Part shown: in pieces, positions 32,227 through 41,066 of the stretch
Layout of the letters: each line of letters opens with the position of its first letter
How positions within the stretch are numbered: the stretch's first letter is position 1
Assembly: GCA_018241725.1 (NCBI GenBank)
Contig: JAFEDI010000093.1
Span: 1-64,000, forward strand
Length of the DNA: 64,000 bases
Source: Pseudomonadota bacterium
Lineage (GTDB): Bacteria; Pseudomonadota; Gammaproteobacteria; Burkholderiales; Rhodocyclaceae
Direction of reading: 5' to 3'
Position numbers and translations under genes: made by a program
Notes under the pieces: model-generated
Database searches by the model: none
Seen by the model: only the letters and a program-made list of their open reading frames with translations
What the model was told of the DNA's origin: nothing

Positions 32227-33477
32227 TCAGCGGGGCACCTGGTCCCGCGGCCACAGCACCCACATCTCGCCCTTCTGGCGCATTCTCCCGGCCTGCACGC
32301 CCGCCTCGGCGCCAAAGCCCCAGAAGAAGTCCCCGCGTACGCCGCCCTTGATCGCACTGCCGGTATCCTGCGCCAGCACCAGGCGACGCAGGGGTTGCGA
32401 GCTGTTGGGATAGGTAGTGGACAGGAACACCGGAGCCCCCAGCGGCACGCTGCGCGGATCGACAGCCATGCTGCGCCCTTCCGTCAGCGGCTGCCCGATG
32501 GCGCCGACCGGCCCACCGGCGGAACTGGCCACCTCGCGGAAGAAGATGTAGCTCGGATTGGCATTCAGCAACTCCTGCAGACGCGCCGGGTTGGCGCGGG
32601 CCCAGTTCTTGATGCCGTCCATCGACGCCTGCTCCATCTTCATTTCGCCACGGTCCACCAGCCAGCGCCCTATCGATTGGTAAGCGTAGCCATTGGTGTC
32701 GGCATAGGCTAGGCGAACCACACCACCGTCCGGCAACTGCACGCGTCCCGAACCCTGTACCTGCAGGAAGAACAGCTCGATGGGGTCTTCGGCATACAGG
32801 ATCGTCTTGCCGGCAAATTTGTCGGGCTGGCGTGCCATGTCGCTGCGGGAGAAATACGGGACGACCTTGTTGCCGACCAGGCGGCCGCGTACTCGTTGCC
32901 CCTTCAGTTCCGGGAAGATATCGCCCAGCTCGATGGTCAGCAGATCCTCCGGAACGCCCAGCACCGGCCATTGGTAACTCTTCGAGCGGATCCGGCTGCC
33001 TTTGATCAAGGGTTCGTAGTAACCCGTCACCAGGCCCTCATAGGTACCGTCGGGATTGACGACTCGCCACGGATTGAAGCGGGCCTCCATGAAGCTGCGT
33101 ACCGCCGCGGCGCTGGGATGCCCCCCGAGCGAGCGCGCGGCATCGCAGGGCGCCTGCCACGCCGGCTGACGCATCAACGCACGGCAGGACGCCAGGAAGG
33201 CTGGCCAGGCCTCGTCCAGAGAGTCGCTCCCCCAACCGGGTAGATCGGACCAGGACGAGGACAACAATGGCCGGCTCAGCGCTTGCGGCATGACACCGCC
33301 ACTGCGGGCGACCGGCGCCGCTGTGGGCGATGCGGCAGAAGGCGTCGCGGAAGGAGTATGGGAAGCTGGGGCACAGTGGACACAACCTGCATCGCTGACA
33401 GGTTTGGGAGCGCTTGCACAAGCGGTCAGCAGGGCCGAAACCAGAACGACGGACAGACGGGGAAAAGCGCGGAACAT
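32227..33477 (-). CDS. mltA: Membrane-bound lytic murein transglycosylase A (MltA)
   Basis: MltA is an outer-membrane lipoprotein that cleaves the glycan strand to 1,6-anhydro products. The 416-residue precursor has a lipobox LLTAC (Cys near 20) and a Pro/Ala-rich tether. The MltA insert domain is seen as GLVTGYYEPLIKGSR and QGSGRVQLPDGG. The C-terminal 3D domain has the catalytic Asp in LAQDTGSAIKGGVRGDFFWG. It is followed by the EAL gene in the same direction. Confidence 0.95.
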   Translation of the reverse strand: MFRAFPRLSVVLVSALLTACASAPKPVSDAGCVHCAPASHTPSATPSAASPTAAPVARSGGVMPQALSRPLLSSSWSDLPGWGSDSLDEAWPAFLASCRALMRQPAWQAPCDAARSLGGHPSAAAVRSFMEARFNPWRVVNPDGTYEGLVTGYYEPLIKGSRIRSKSYQWPVLGVPEDLLTIELGDIFPELKGQRVRGRLVGNKVVPYFSRSDMARQPDKFAGKTILYAEDPIELFFLQVQGSGRVQLPDGGVVRLAYADTNGYAYQSIGRWLVDRGEMKMEQASMDGIKNWARANPARLQELLNANPSYIFFREVASSAGGPVGAIGQPLTEGRSMAVDPRSVPLGAPVFLSTTYPNSSQPLRRLVLAQDTGSAIKGGVRGDFFWGFGAEAGVQAGRMRQKGEMWVLWPRDQVPR

Positions 33478-33560
33478 GGATGGGGTACACTCACGGCTTG
33501 CAGAACAACCGTTTCAGTATAACCACCGGTTCGCCGGCCGGGCGCACAGAAGGACACTCC

Positions 33561-33671
33561 ATGTGGTTGATCGGTCTTGAACTCGGCATCGCCGCCGTGC
33601 TGCTCGCCATCGTCGGACTGGCCCTGCGCAGCCCCAGGAACAAGGACTCGGATCCCCCTCCCCATGACTGA
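33561..33671 (+). CDS. Single-helix micropeptide upstream of the DUF815 ATPase
   Basis: A 36-residue open frame starting MWLIGLELGIAAVLLAIVG, with one hydrophobic helix (about 2-22) and a polar, Asp/Pro-rich tail ending PPPHD. AAGGA lies about 7 nt before the ATG. The end overlaps the start of the next gene by 8 nt, which suggests translational coupling. The length, good ribosome binding site and overlap support a real gene; a leader peptide is the alternative. No family is recognised. Confidence 0.6.
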   Translation: MWLIGLELGIAAVLLAIVGLALRSPRNKDSDPPPHD

Positions 33672-34527
33672 CCTGAACCAGTTTCTCGCCCGCGCCGAGC
33701 GGGTGCTCGAACGCCTCGAAGCCATCCTTCCCACCGCCCCCACGCCGCCCGACTGGAATGCCGCAATCGCCTTCCGCTGGCGGCGTCGACGCAACGCCGC
33801 CGGACTGGTGCCGGTAGCCCATCCGCACCAGATCCGCCTCGATGACCTGCAGGACATCGACGACAAGAAGGAACGCATCGTCGCCAACACCCGCCAGTTC
33901 CTGGCCGGCAAGCGCGCCAACAACGTGCTCCTCACCGGCGCCCGCGGCACCGGCAAGTCCTCGCTGGTGAAGGCGGTGCTCAACGAGTTCGCCGCCGACG
34001 GCCTGCGCGTGATCGAGGTGGACAAGGACGACCTGGTGGACCTGCCGGACATCGTCGAACTGCTGGAAGGCCGCCCCGAGCGCTTCATCCTGTTCACTGA
34101 TGACCTCTCCTTCGAGGACGGCGAGCCGGCCTACAAGGCCCTCAAGAGCATCCTCGACGGCTCCCTCGCCGCGGTGCCGGACAACGTGTTGATCTATGCA
34201 ACGTCCAACCGGCGCCACCTGATGCCCGAGTACTTCGCCGAGAACGCCGCTACCGTGCACAAGGACGGCGAGGTCCATCCCTCCGAGGCCGTGGAGGAGA
34301 AGATCTCCCTGTCCGAGCGCTTCGGCCTGTGGATCTCCTTCTACCCCTTCAGCCAGGACGAATACCTGGCGGTGGTGAAGCATTGGCTGGGCGAGTTCGG
34401 CGTGCCCGCCGAGGCCATTCCGGCCGCCCGTGGCGATGCGCTGCAATGGGCGCTGCTGCGGGGTTCGCGCAGCGGACGCGTGGCCTGGCAGTTCGCACGC
34501 GACTACGCAGGGCGCTTCGAAGCATGA
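33664..34527 (+). CDS. AAA-type ATPase, DUF815 family
   Basis: A 287-residue cytoplasmic protein. Residues about 1-85 are N-terminal, with an RWRRRR-like basic stretch. Walker A is LLTGARGTGKSSLVKA near residue 100, and the Walker B-like motif is ILFTDDLSFEDGE. ATSNRRHLMPEYF is the sensor-like segment typical of DUF815. The biochemical role of the family is not established. The start at 33664 overlaps the micropeptide, and its stop overlaps the Nudix gene by 4 nt (ATGA). These three genes therefore form one tight operon. Confidence 0.88.
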   Translation: MTDLNQFLARAERVLERLEAILPTAPTPPDWNAAIAFRWRRRRNAAGLVPVAHPHQIRLDDLQDIDDKKERIVANTRQFLAGKRANNVLLTGARGTGKSSLVKAVLNEFAADGLRVIEVDKDDLVDLPDIVELLEGRPERFILFTDDLSFEDGEPAYKALKSILDGSLAAVPDNVLIYATSNRRHLMPEYFAENAATVHKDGEVHPSEAVEEKISLSERFGLWISFYPFSQDEYLAVVKHWLGEFGVPAEAIPAARGDALQWALLRGSRSGRVAWQFARDYAGRFEA

Positions 34528-35462
34528 AGAAGATCGTCCATGTGGCGGCCGCGGTAATCACCCGGCCCGACGGCAGTTTCCTGGTCGGCCAGCGCGCCGC
34601 CGACACCTTCTACCCCGGCTACTGGGAGTTTCCCGGTGGCAAGGTCGAGCCCGGCGAGACCCCGCGCGATGCGCTGATCCGCGAACTGCATGAAGAACTC
34701 GACATGCAGGTGGACGAAGCCTGGCCGTGGCTGACCCGCGAGCATGTCTATGAGCACGCCCACGTCAGCCTGCATTTCTTCGAAGTGCCGGCCTGGCACG
34801 GCGAGATTCACGACCGTGTCCATGCCGCGCTGGCCTGGCAACAGGCCGACGCGATGACCGTCGAACCGATGTTACCGGCCAACGGCCCGATCCTGAAGGC
34901 GCTGCGCCTGCCGCGCACGATGGGCATAACGCAGGCAGCGGAAGTCGGCGTGGCCTCTCAACTGGCATGCCTCGACAAGGCACTGGCTAACGGCCTGCGT
35001 CTGGTCCAGATCCGTGAAGCCAGTCTGGCCGAGAACGAACGGGAAGTTTTTGCGCGGGAAGTCGTCGCCCGCTGCCGGGCCCTTGGCGCTATCGCACTGA
35101 TCAATGGCGACGTGGAACTGGCCCGCCGCAGCAATGCTCACGGGGTACACCTGCCCGGCCGTCTGTTGGCCAGTACGACCGCACGGCCTGATTTCGAGTG
35201 GGTTGGCACGGCCTGCCACAGCCGTGCGGAACTCGAACATGCAGCCGCGCTGGGCCTCGACTACGCGGTGCTGGGTTCCGTGAAGCCGACCGCGAGCCAT
35301 CCGGGCCAGGCGGGGCTGGGCTGGGAGGTCTTTGCGGAGCGGGTGCGCAACCTGCCGCTACCGGTGTTCGCAGTCGGCGGCCTGGAGGCGGCCGACCTCA
35401 ACGCCGCCAAAGCGGCTGGCGCCCATGGCGTTGCAGCAATACGGTCGATCTGGAAGGACTGA
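34524..35462 (+). CDS. Nudix hydrolase fused to a ThiE-like (thiamine phosphate synthase-like) domain
   Basis: A 312-residue two-domain protein. Residues 1-130 are a MutT-type Nudix domain with the box GKVEPGETPRDALIRELHEE, likely cleaning up oxidised dGTP. Residues about 135-312 are a TIM barrel resembling ThiE/TenI (LVQIREASLAENE, LINGDVELARRSNAHGVHL, DYAVLGSVKPTASHPG, VFAVGGLEAADL). This fusion is known in proteobacteria, but the role of the second domain is unclear. It ends in a TGATCA shared head-on with yacG. Confidence 0.9.
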   Translation: MKKIVHVAAAVITRPDGSFLVGQRAADTFYPGYWEFPGGKVEPGETPRDALIRELHEELDMQVDEAWPWLTREHVYEHAHVSLHFFEVPAWHGEIHDRVHAALAWQQADAMTVEPMLPANGPILKALRLPRTMGITQAAEVGVASQLACLDKALANGLRLVQIREASLAENEREVFAREVVARCRALGAIALINGDVELARRSNAHGVHLPGRLLASTTARPDFEWVGTACHSRAELEHAAALGLDYAVLGSVKPTASHPGQAGLGWEVFAERVRNLPLPVFAVGGLEAADLNAAKAAGAHGVAAIRSIWKD

Positions 35463-35669
35463 TCAGCGACTGAAACGCGACAGGGGATCCGTCTCGTCAT
35501 CGAGAGGCGTTTCCCCTTCCACCCGGTACGCGTCGGACGCCCAGGCACCCAGATCGATCTTGCGGCAGCGTTCCGAGCAGAACGGGCGATGGGGACTCTG
35601 CGGCCCCCAGACAACAGGCGCCCCACAGGTCGGGCATTTCACCTCGCGAGGTGCACGCGGCTTTTCCAT
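35463..35669 (-). CDS. yacG: DNA gyrase inhibitor / zinc-binding protein YacG
   Basis: A 68-residue protein with the YacG zinc motif CPTCG-(about 15)[14 protein letters not shown]. E. coli YacG binds GyrB and blocks gyrase. The start ATG at 35669 overlaps the zapD stop by one base. The longer frame upstream is a shadow of zapD. The acidic C-terminal tail ([12 protein letters not shown]) is family-like. The order coaE-zapD-yacG is conserved in beta- and gammaproteobacteria. Confidence 0.93.
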   Translation of the reverse strand: MEKPRAPREVKCPTCGAPVVWGPQSPHRPFCSERCRKIDLGAWASDAYRVEGETPLDDETDPLSRFSR

Positions 35670-36424
35670 CAGAGATTGCAGAAAGTCAGCTGGAATGCCA
35701 CATCCACATCCACTTGCCCGGGGCGGGTGACGGTTTCGGCATTCATGAAACGGATATTGAGAGCGTACTTGTTGGCACTGGTTTCCGGCACGCAGTGGGC
35801 CCCGCCCTGAAGGCGGATGCGGATCATCTGCACGGTACGGCCTCCCATGGTCTGCTGGAAGGCCCCGCGCAGCGCGGTCAGGTCTTCCGGCTGACCGCTG
35901 GCCCGCAGCAGGCGCAGCACAATCGCCTGACCATCGCGGATCGGCAGCAGCGGCTGCAGCCAAGCACTCAGATCATGGCGGCGCAACTCGGGATCTCGGT
36001 TCAACCAGTGATGATAGGACGGCAGGTCGAACTCACAGGCCCCGCCCGGAATCGCGGCGCGGCTGCGGATGTTCATCAGCCATTCGTTCTCGCGGAGGTA
36101 CTGGCCGGTCTTGCCGGCCATCGCGAGCAGGGAGGCCGACGCCTGCTCTATCTCGTAGAGCGCGCCGGACAGCGCATCTTCGGAAATCTGGGGATTGTTG
36201 CGGAAGGACAACAGGATCTGACGCTGGCGCTCGAGCTCCTGCACGAGATCGACTTTCAGATCCGCCCGGCTGGCGACCTCGAGGATCTCGAACAGCGTCA
36301 GCAACGCTACATGGTGTTCAAGCGCGCCGTCCGATGCCAGGAAGTGTGCGGCCTTGTCGAAAAGGTCTTCCAGCCTCAGGAGCGTCCGGATCCTCTCGTT
36401 GAGCGGATATTCGTAGGTGATCAC
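35669..36424 (-). CDS. zapD: Z-ring-associated protein ZapD
   Basis: ZapD crosslinks FtsZ filaments. The 251-residue protein begins [22 protein letters not shown], the standard start of this family (formerly DUF1342/YacF). The N-terminal half is helical; the C-terminal half is predicted beta-rich ([14 protein letters not shown] end). It lies 54 nt after coaE and is coupled to yacG. Confidence 0.93.
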   Translation of the reverse strand: MITYEYPLNERIRTLLRLEDLFDKAAHFLASDGALEHHVALLTLFEILEVASRADLKVDLVQELERQRQILLSFRNNPQISEDALSGALYEIEQASASLLAMAGKTGQYLRENEWLMNIRSRAAIPGGACEFDLPSYHHWLNRDPELRRHDLSAWLQPLLPIRDGQAIVLRLLRASGQPEDLTALRGAFQQTMGGRTVQMIRIRLQGGAHCVPETSANKYALNIRFMNAETVTRPGQVDVDVAFQLTFCNL

Positions 36425-36478
36425 GCGCGCGCCTGGATATCGATGGGGATGGTGTCGGTCAGACCGGCGTGAATCATA

Positions 36479-37102
36479 TCACACGCCCTCCAGCTGCGCG
36501 GCGAGCGCCAGGTAGCGGTGATGCAGGCCGGCAACCTGCTCCCGTAGCTGCGACAGATCACCACTGTTGTCCACCACGTCATCCGCTGCCGCCAGGCGAT
36601 CGCCCCTCCGGGCCTGGACCGCCATGATGGCCCGCACCTGCGAGGCCTCGAGGCCGCTGCGACTAACGACACGCTCGACCTGGACCTCCTCCGGACAATC
36701 CACAACGCACAGGCGCTGTACCCGTCCGCGGTAACTCCCAGACTCGATCAGCAGCGGCACCACCAACACCACGTAGGGCGTCTGCGCCCCCTGGCATTGG
36801 CGGTCGCTCTCCTCGCGGATCATCGGATGGAGAATACCCTCGAGTCGCTTGCGCACGTCGGGATCCTCGAAGGCCAGCATACGCATGGCGGGGCGATTCA
36901 GGGAGCCATCCTCTGCGACCACCCCGGAGCCGAAAGCTCCGCGGATCGCCGCCATGGCGCCCCCCCCCGGCGCGGTCAGCGCGTGGGCAATGCGGTCGGT
37001 ATCGACAACGGCCACCCCCAGCTCGGCAAAGAAATCGGCCGCCGCGCTCTTGCCGCTGCCGATACCGCCGGTCAAACCTACGACGAAGGCGTGTTCGCTC
37101 AT
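36479..37102 (-). CDS. coaE: Dephospho-CoA kinase
   Basis: CoaE phosphorylates the ribose 3'-OH of dephospho-CoA, the last step of CoA synthesis. The 207-residue protein begins MSEHAFVVGLTGGIGSGKSAAADFF with the Walker A loop. VVDTDRIAHALTAPGG is the CoaE signature. The ATG at 37102 overlaps the SPOR gene stop by 4 nt; the longer in-frame start at 37111 is less likely. The usual upstream pilBCD type IV pilus genes are replaced here by SPOR and CoaX genes. Confidence 0.95.
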   Translation of the reverse strand: MSEHAFVVGLTGGIGSGKSAAADFFAELGVAVVDTDRIAHALTAPGGGAMAAIRGAFGSGVVAEDGSLNRPAMRMLAFEDPDVRKRLEGILHPMIREESDRQCQGAQTPYVVLVVPLLIESGSYRGRVQRLCVVDCPEEVQVERVVSRSGLEASQVRAIMAVQARRGDRLAAADDVVDNSGDLSQLREQVAGLHHRYLALAAQLEGV

Positions 37103-37806
37103 GGCGTGCACTCAAGACGATTAACGCCCCGCAGGCGCTCGGAAAGGTCACTGACCACGGTGGCCAGGCTGTCGCTGGGACCACGCACTTCAAGACGGGA
37201 AGCCCCGCCCCGAGCCAGCACCTGAGCACCACGCACCCCCTTTTCCTTCAGGGCTTCGAGCTGGCGCCCCGCCGCCACCTCACTCTTGTACAGCCCCAGG
37301 GAGATAGCGAACTGCGCCGGCCCGGCCTCCTGCATTATGAAGAGATCGGCGACGCCGAGTTTGCGCAACTCGGCCGCTTTCTTTTCAGCGGCATCCTTAC
37401 TCCCCAGCGATGGAACATGCACCCACCAGGACGACGGTACGTCACTACGCCCCTCGCTCAACTTGAAACCGGAACCAGCCTTGGCGATACGCGCCGACAA
37501 TTCCCTTATCTGATCGGCGCTCAATCCACTGAAGATCACACAGGCCTGCGGGGCGACGGCATCCGGTGCCGGCACATCCTCGACCTTGCTCTCCACCACT
37601 GGAGCTGGCGGTGGGCCGGCAGGCGCCCGACGGACCGGTGGTCGCGGCTCCTCGCCAACCAGACGAATCCCGTCGGGGTTCAACTGGTTGCTCAGCCGCT
37701 CCGGCTCCCCATGATGGAGCTCTCCGCCCAGCCACCCCTTCCACAAGGACAGGGCAAGCAGATTGGCGAACAGCAGGACGATGACGAACACGCGCAATGA
37801 GGCCAT
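37099..37806 (-). CDS. SPOR-domain membrane protein
   Basis: A 235-residue protein with one N-terminal helix (about 3-22, LRVFVIVLLFANLLALSLW), a Pro-rich periplasmic linker, and a C-terminal SPOR-like domain (about 115-200: CVIFSGLSADQIRELSARI, then FAISLGLYKSEVAAGRQLEAL). SPOR domains bind denuded glycan at septa. I use the ATG at 37806; the longer frame runs antisense over coaX. It sits between coaX and coaE, overlapping coaE by 4 nt. Confidence 0.8.
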   Translation of the reverse strand: MASLRVFVIVLLFANLLALSLWKGWLGGELHHGEPERLSNQLNPDGIRLVGEEPRPPVRRAPAGPPPAPVVESKVEDVPAPDAVAPQACVIFSGLSADQIRELSARIAKAGSGFKLSEGRSDVPSSWWVHVPSLGSKDAAEKKAAELRKLGVADLFIMQEAGPAQFAISLGLYKSEVAAGRQLEALKEKGVRGAQVLARGGASRLEVRGPSDSLATVVSDLSERLRGVNRLECTP

Positions 37807-37876
37807 ATCCGCAAGACTAACGTATCCGCCGCATGCGGAAAAGGCACCCGCCACAGGCGGAACAGCGCACGAGGCC

Positions 37877-38596
37877 TCAGGCTTCGGCCAGCATGCGGAC
37901 GAGGCCTTCGAGAACCAGGTTGTCCACCACACGCACCGGGCATTCGAGGTGTGGCGCCAGTGTCGCCGCCGCACCTCCATTGAGGAGGCAGACGGCGGAC
38001 GGTTCGCTGCCCACAAGGCGAAACATGCGCTCGATGGCTCCGAGCTGGGCCTGCAGGCAGCCACTGACGATGGCATCCGCCGTCCGCCGCGGCGCGGCGA
38101 CGAAGCGGCCGTCCGAATAGGGGAGCTGGGCCGTATCGCGGGCCAGGGACAGGCGCATCAGGTCCAGGCCCGGCAGAATCACCCCGCCCTGGAAGACACC
38201 GGAAGCATCGAGTACATCCGCTGTCGTGGCCGTGCCTGACGTCACCACCAGGGCCGCCCCTCCATGGAGCTCGCGGGCACCGATCAGGGCTGCCCAGCGG
38301 TCCGCACCGAGACGGGCGGGCTCCAGGTAGCGATTGACGACGCCATAGCCCTCCAGCTGGGGCTGAATCCACTCGGGTAGCACATGACGAGCGGCAAGCA
38401 TTGCCCCCAACCGTCCTCCAACCGTGGCTCCTGCCACGTTGGCGCCGAGCATGCGCTGGATTTGCCCGAGGCCGGCCAGCACATCGGCAAAACCATCCAG
38501 TGCGGTCAGCAGGACAGCCCCCTGCCCCTTCCAGCCAGCCCCGTCATGAAGCCCCCACTTGAGGCGGGTATTGCCCACATCAAGCAACAGATCCAT
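37877..38596 (-). CDS. coaX: Type III pantothenate kinase (CoaX)
   Basis: CoaX phosphorylates pantothenate, the first step of CoA synthesis, and is not feedback-inhibited by CoA. The 239-residue protein starts MDLLLDVGNTRLKWG (phosphate loop), with LGADRWAALIGARELHG and VTSGTATTADVLD. The ATG at 38596 overlaps the birA stop by one base. With coaE downstream, both ends of the CoA pathway are encoded within 2 kb. Confidence 0.94.
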   Translation of the reverse strand: MDLLLDVGNTRLKWGLHDGAGWKGQGAVLLTALDGFADVLAGLGQIQRMLGANVAGATVGGRLGAMLAARHVLPEWIQPQLEGYGVVNRYLEPARLGADRWAALIGARELHGGAALVVTSGTATTADVLDASGVFQGGVILPGLDLMRLSLARDTAQLPYSDGRFVAAPRRTADAIVSGCLQAQLGAIERMFRLVGSEPSAVCLLNGGAAATLAPHLECPVRVVDNLVLEGLVRMLAEA

Positions 38597-39399
38597 CAGG
38601 CCATCCTCAGGGAAACATCGCCCGACAGCACCCGCCGCACGCCATCCGCGGTCTGCAACAGCAGGGCACCGTCCTCGTCCACACCCACGCAGGTCCCGGC
38701 CAGTTCTTCGGCCTCCCCGAGGATTCGCACCGGCAAATCGGCAAAGGCATTGCGCTGCTGCCATGCACCGCGCAATGCCCCGAAACCGGCGGCGGCGTAG
38801 ATGTCGAGCAGACGCTTCAAGTGGACCAGCACCACACCGAGCAACCGACCGGGGCTCGGCGGTTGCCCCAAACAGACCGCCAGATCGGTCACGCCGGTCG
38901 GATAGTTGACACTAGCATCAGGCGGCAGGCGCCGGTTGATGCCGATCCCGATCACGGCGGCGGGCGTTCTGCCACGCCCCGGCAACAACTCGATCAGGAT
39001 GCCCGCCAGCTTGTGGCCATGGACCAGCACATCGTTGGGCCATTTGAGCTGCACGCCCTCCACGCCAAGATCCTCCAGTGCCCTCGCCACAGCAAGGCCA
39101 GCCACCAGGGACAGGCCGGCGGGCACCGGCGCCCCCGGCTCGAAGCGCCACAAGGCCGAGAAGGTCAGGCTGGCGCCGGGCCACGACTGCCAGACCCGGC
39201 CACGGCGGCCTCGCCCGGCCGTCTGCACGTCTGCGGCCAACACGTGTACACGCCCATCGTCCGGCGGAGGATCGGCCAGCAGGCGGCTGTTGGTGGAGTC
39301 GCACTCTTGCAGGAGCACCACGGAAAACCCGGCAGCGTCACCGCCGAGGGCGGCAGCCACCTCAGCCCCGTCGAGGGCCTCGTAAGCAGAATGGTCCAA
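38596..39399 (-). CDS. birA: Biotin--[acetyl-CoA-carboxylase] ligase (BirA), no DNA-binding domain
   Basis: BirA activates biotin with ATP and transfers it to the biotin carboxyl carrier protein. The 267-residue protein has QECDSTNSRLL, the biotin loop ADVQTAGRGRRGRVW and LKWPNDVLVHGHKLAGIL. The N-terminal helix-turn-helix of E. coli BirA is absent; only about 30 residues precede the catalytic domain. It should therefore be a ligase without repressor function. The birA-coaX fusion of functions is common in betaproteobacteria. Confidence 0.93.
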   Translation of the reverse strand: MDHSAYEALDGAEVAAALGGDAAGFSVVLLQECDSTNSRLLADPPPDDGRVHVLAADVQTAGRGRRGRVWQSWPGASLTFSALWRFEPGAPVPAGLSLVAGLAVARALEDLGVEGVQLKWPNDVLVHGHKLAGILIELLPGRGRTPAAVIGIGINRRLPPDASVNYPTGVTDLAVCLGQPPSPGRLLGVVLVHLKRLLDIYAAAGFGALRGAWQQRNAFADLPVRILGEAEELAGTCVGVDEDGALLLQTADGVRRVLSGDVSLRMA

Positions 39400-39530
39400 G
39401 AATCACTTCCCGGCTGTTGAAAACAAGCCGGTCATTATGAGCCAAGGCAGAAAAGGTGAGAAACGGGCAGCGCAAATCCGACCACGGCAGAGGCGCGCCA
39501 GATTGCCGCTTGGCGTGACAGGAAGCGCGA

Positions 39531-39563
39531 CCACCGGCCCGCGTCGGACAGGGAGCCCGGTGG
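39531..39563 (-). terminator. Hairpin downstream of ntrC
   Basis: CCACCGG and CCGGTGG form a 7-bp perfect stem about 10-45 nt past the ntrC stop, between ntrC and birA. No T-run follows on either strand, so it may be a Rho-dependent or mRNA-stabilising structure. The rest of the 176-bp gap 39400-39575 shows no gene. Confidence 0.3.
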
Positions 39564-39575
39564 CGCCCAACTCAC

Positions 39576-40982
39576 TCAGGCGTGGTCGGACTCTTCAAGC
39601 CCCAACTCCTGGATCTTGCGGGTGATCGTGTTGCGTCCGATGCCCAATAGCTGGGCCGCCTCGATCCGGCGCCCGCCGGTCGCCGCCAGCGCCCGGCGGA
39701 TCAGGATCCGTTCGAAGTCCCGGCTCAGGCGGTCGAAGACCTCACCCGGATTCTGCGCCAGCGCCCGGTCCGCCTCCGCCATCAGCGCATCGCCCCAGTT
39801 GGCCGGCAGCTCGCGGGTCGGCTGGTCCTTCAGCTCGGGCGGCAGGTCGGCGACCTCGACGGTCTGACCGGGCGCCATCACCGTGAGCCAGTGGCACAGG
39901 TTTTCCAGCTGACGCACATTGCCGGGGAAATCGAGGCTCTGCAGGTACTTCAGCGTCGCGTCGGACAGGCGCTTGGCCTCCACCCCCAGCTCCTGCGCGG
40001 ACAGCGCGATGAAGTGCTTGGCCAGTGGCGGAATATCCTCGCGCCGCTCGCGCAGCGGCGGCAGGCGCAGCCGGATCACGTTCAGGCGATGGAAGAGATC
40101 CTCGCGGAACAAGCCCTGGCGAACGCGATCCTCCATGTTCTGGTGGGTGGCGGCGATGACCCGCACGTTGGCCTTGATCGGCTGATGCCCGCCAACCCGG
40201 TAGAAGTTGCCGTCGGACAGCACACGCAGCAGCCGCGTCTGCAACTCGGCCGGCATGTCACCGATTTCGTCGAGGAACAGCGTACCGCCTTCCGCCTGCT
40301 CAAAACGCCCGCGGCGCATGGTCTGCGCACCGGTGAAGGCACCCCGCTCGTGGCCGAACAGTTCGGATTCGAGCAGATCCCTCGGAATCGCCGCAGTATT
40401 GATCGCGATGAAGGGTGCGTCCCGGCGCGGACTGTGGCGGTGCAACGCGCGCGCCACCAGTTCCTTGCCGGTGCCCGACTCACCGTTGATGAGCACGGTG
40501 GCATGGGACTGGGACAGACGGCCGATGGCGCGGAAGACCTCCTGCATCGCCGGCGCCTGGCCGAGGATCTCGGGCACAGCGCTGAGCACCTCTTCGGTGC
40601 CGGCTTGATGGGCACTTTCATCGATCGCACGACGCACCAGTTCGACGGCCTGATCCACGTCGAAAGGTTTAGGCAGATACTCGAACGCGCCGCCCTGGAA
40701 GGCCGCAACGGCGCTATCCAGATCGGAGTATGCGGTCATGATGATGACCGGCATGTGCGGGAAGCGTGCCTTGACCTTGCTCAGCAAGGCCAGGCCCGAC
40801 TCACCGGGCATCCGGATGTCGGACAATAACACGCGAGGCGGCTGGGTCGTCCCCTCCAGCGCCGACATGACCTCACCGGCAGTACCAAAGCTCTTGTACG
40901 GAATTTCCTCCCGAGCCAGGGCTTTTTCGAGCACCCAACGGATCGAGCGGTCATCATCAACTATCCAGACGGCTGCATTCAT
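39576..40982 (-). CDS. ntrC: Nitrogen regulator NtrC (sigma54 activator)
   Basis: NtrC activates sigma54 promoters for nitrogen assimilation when phosphorylated by NtrB. The 468-residue protein has a receiver domain (DDDRSIRWVLEKAL; phosphoacceptor Asp in LLSDIRMPGESG). The AAA+ domain has Walker A GESGTGKELVARAL and the sigma54-contacting GAFTGA loop. A Fis-type DNA-binding helix lies at the end (AAQLLGIGRNTITRKIQEL). The start is the ATG at 40982. It follows ntrB by 84 nt. Confidence 0.97.
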   Translation of the reverse strand: MNAAVWIVDDDRSIRWVLEKALAREEIPYKSFGTAGEVMSALEGTTQPPRVLLSDIRMPGESGLALLSKVKARFPHMPVIIMTAYSDLDSAVAAFQGGAFEYLPKPFDVDQAVELVRRAIDESAHQAGTEEVLSAVPEILGQAPAMQEVFRAIGRLSQSHATVLINGESGTGKELVARALHRHSPRRDAPFIAINTAAIPRDLLESELFGHERGAFTGAQTMRRGRFEQAEGGTLFLDEIGDMPAELQTRLLRVLSDGNFYRVGGHQPIKANVRVIAATHQNMEDRVRQGLFREDLFHRLNVIRLRLPPLRERREDIPPLAKHFIALSAQELGVEAKRLSDATLKYLQSLDFPGNVRQLENLCHWLTVMAPGQTVEVADLPPELKDQPTRELPANWGDALMAEADRALAQNPGEVFDRLSRDFERILIRRALAATGGRRIEAAQLLGIGRNTITRKIQELGLEESDHA

Positions 40983-41066
40983 ATCATTCACACGCACAAG
41001 AGTGAAACACGGCAGTACTCTGCCTCACAATTCACGCACCAATAAGGTGCATCAGCTATTCAAGCC

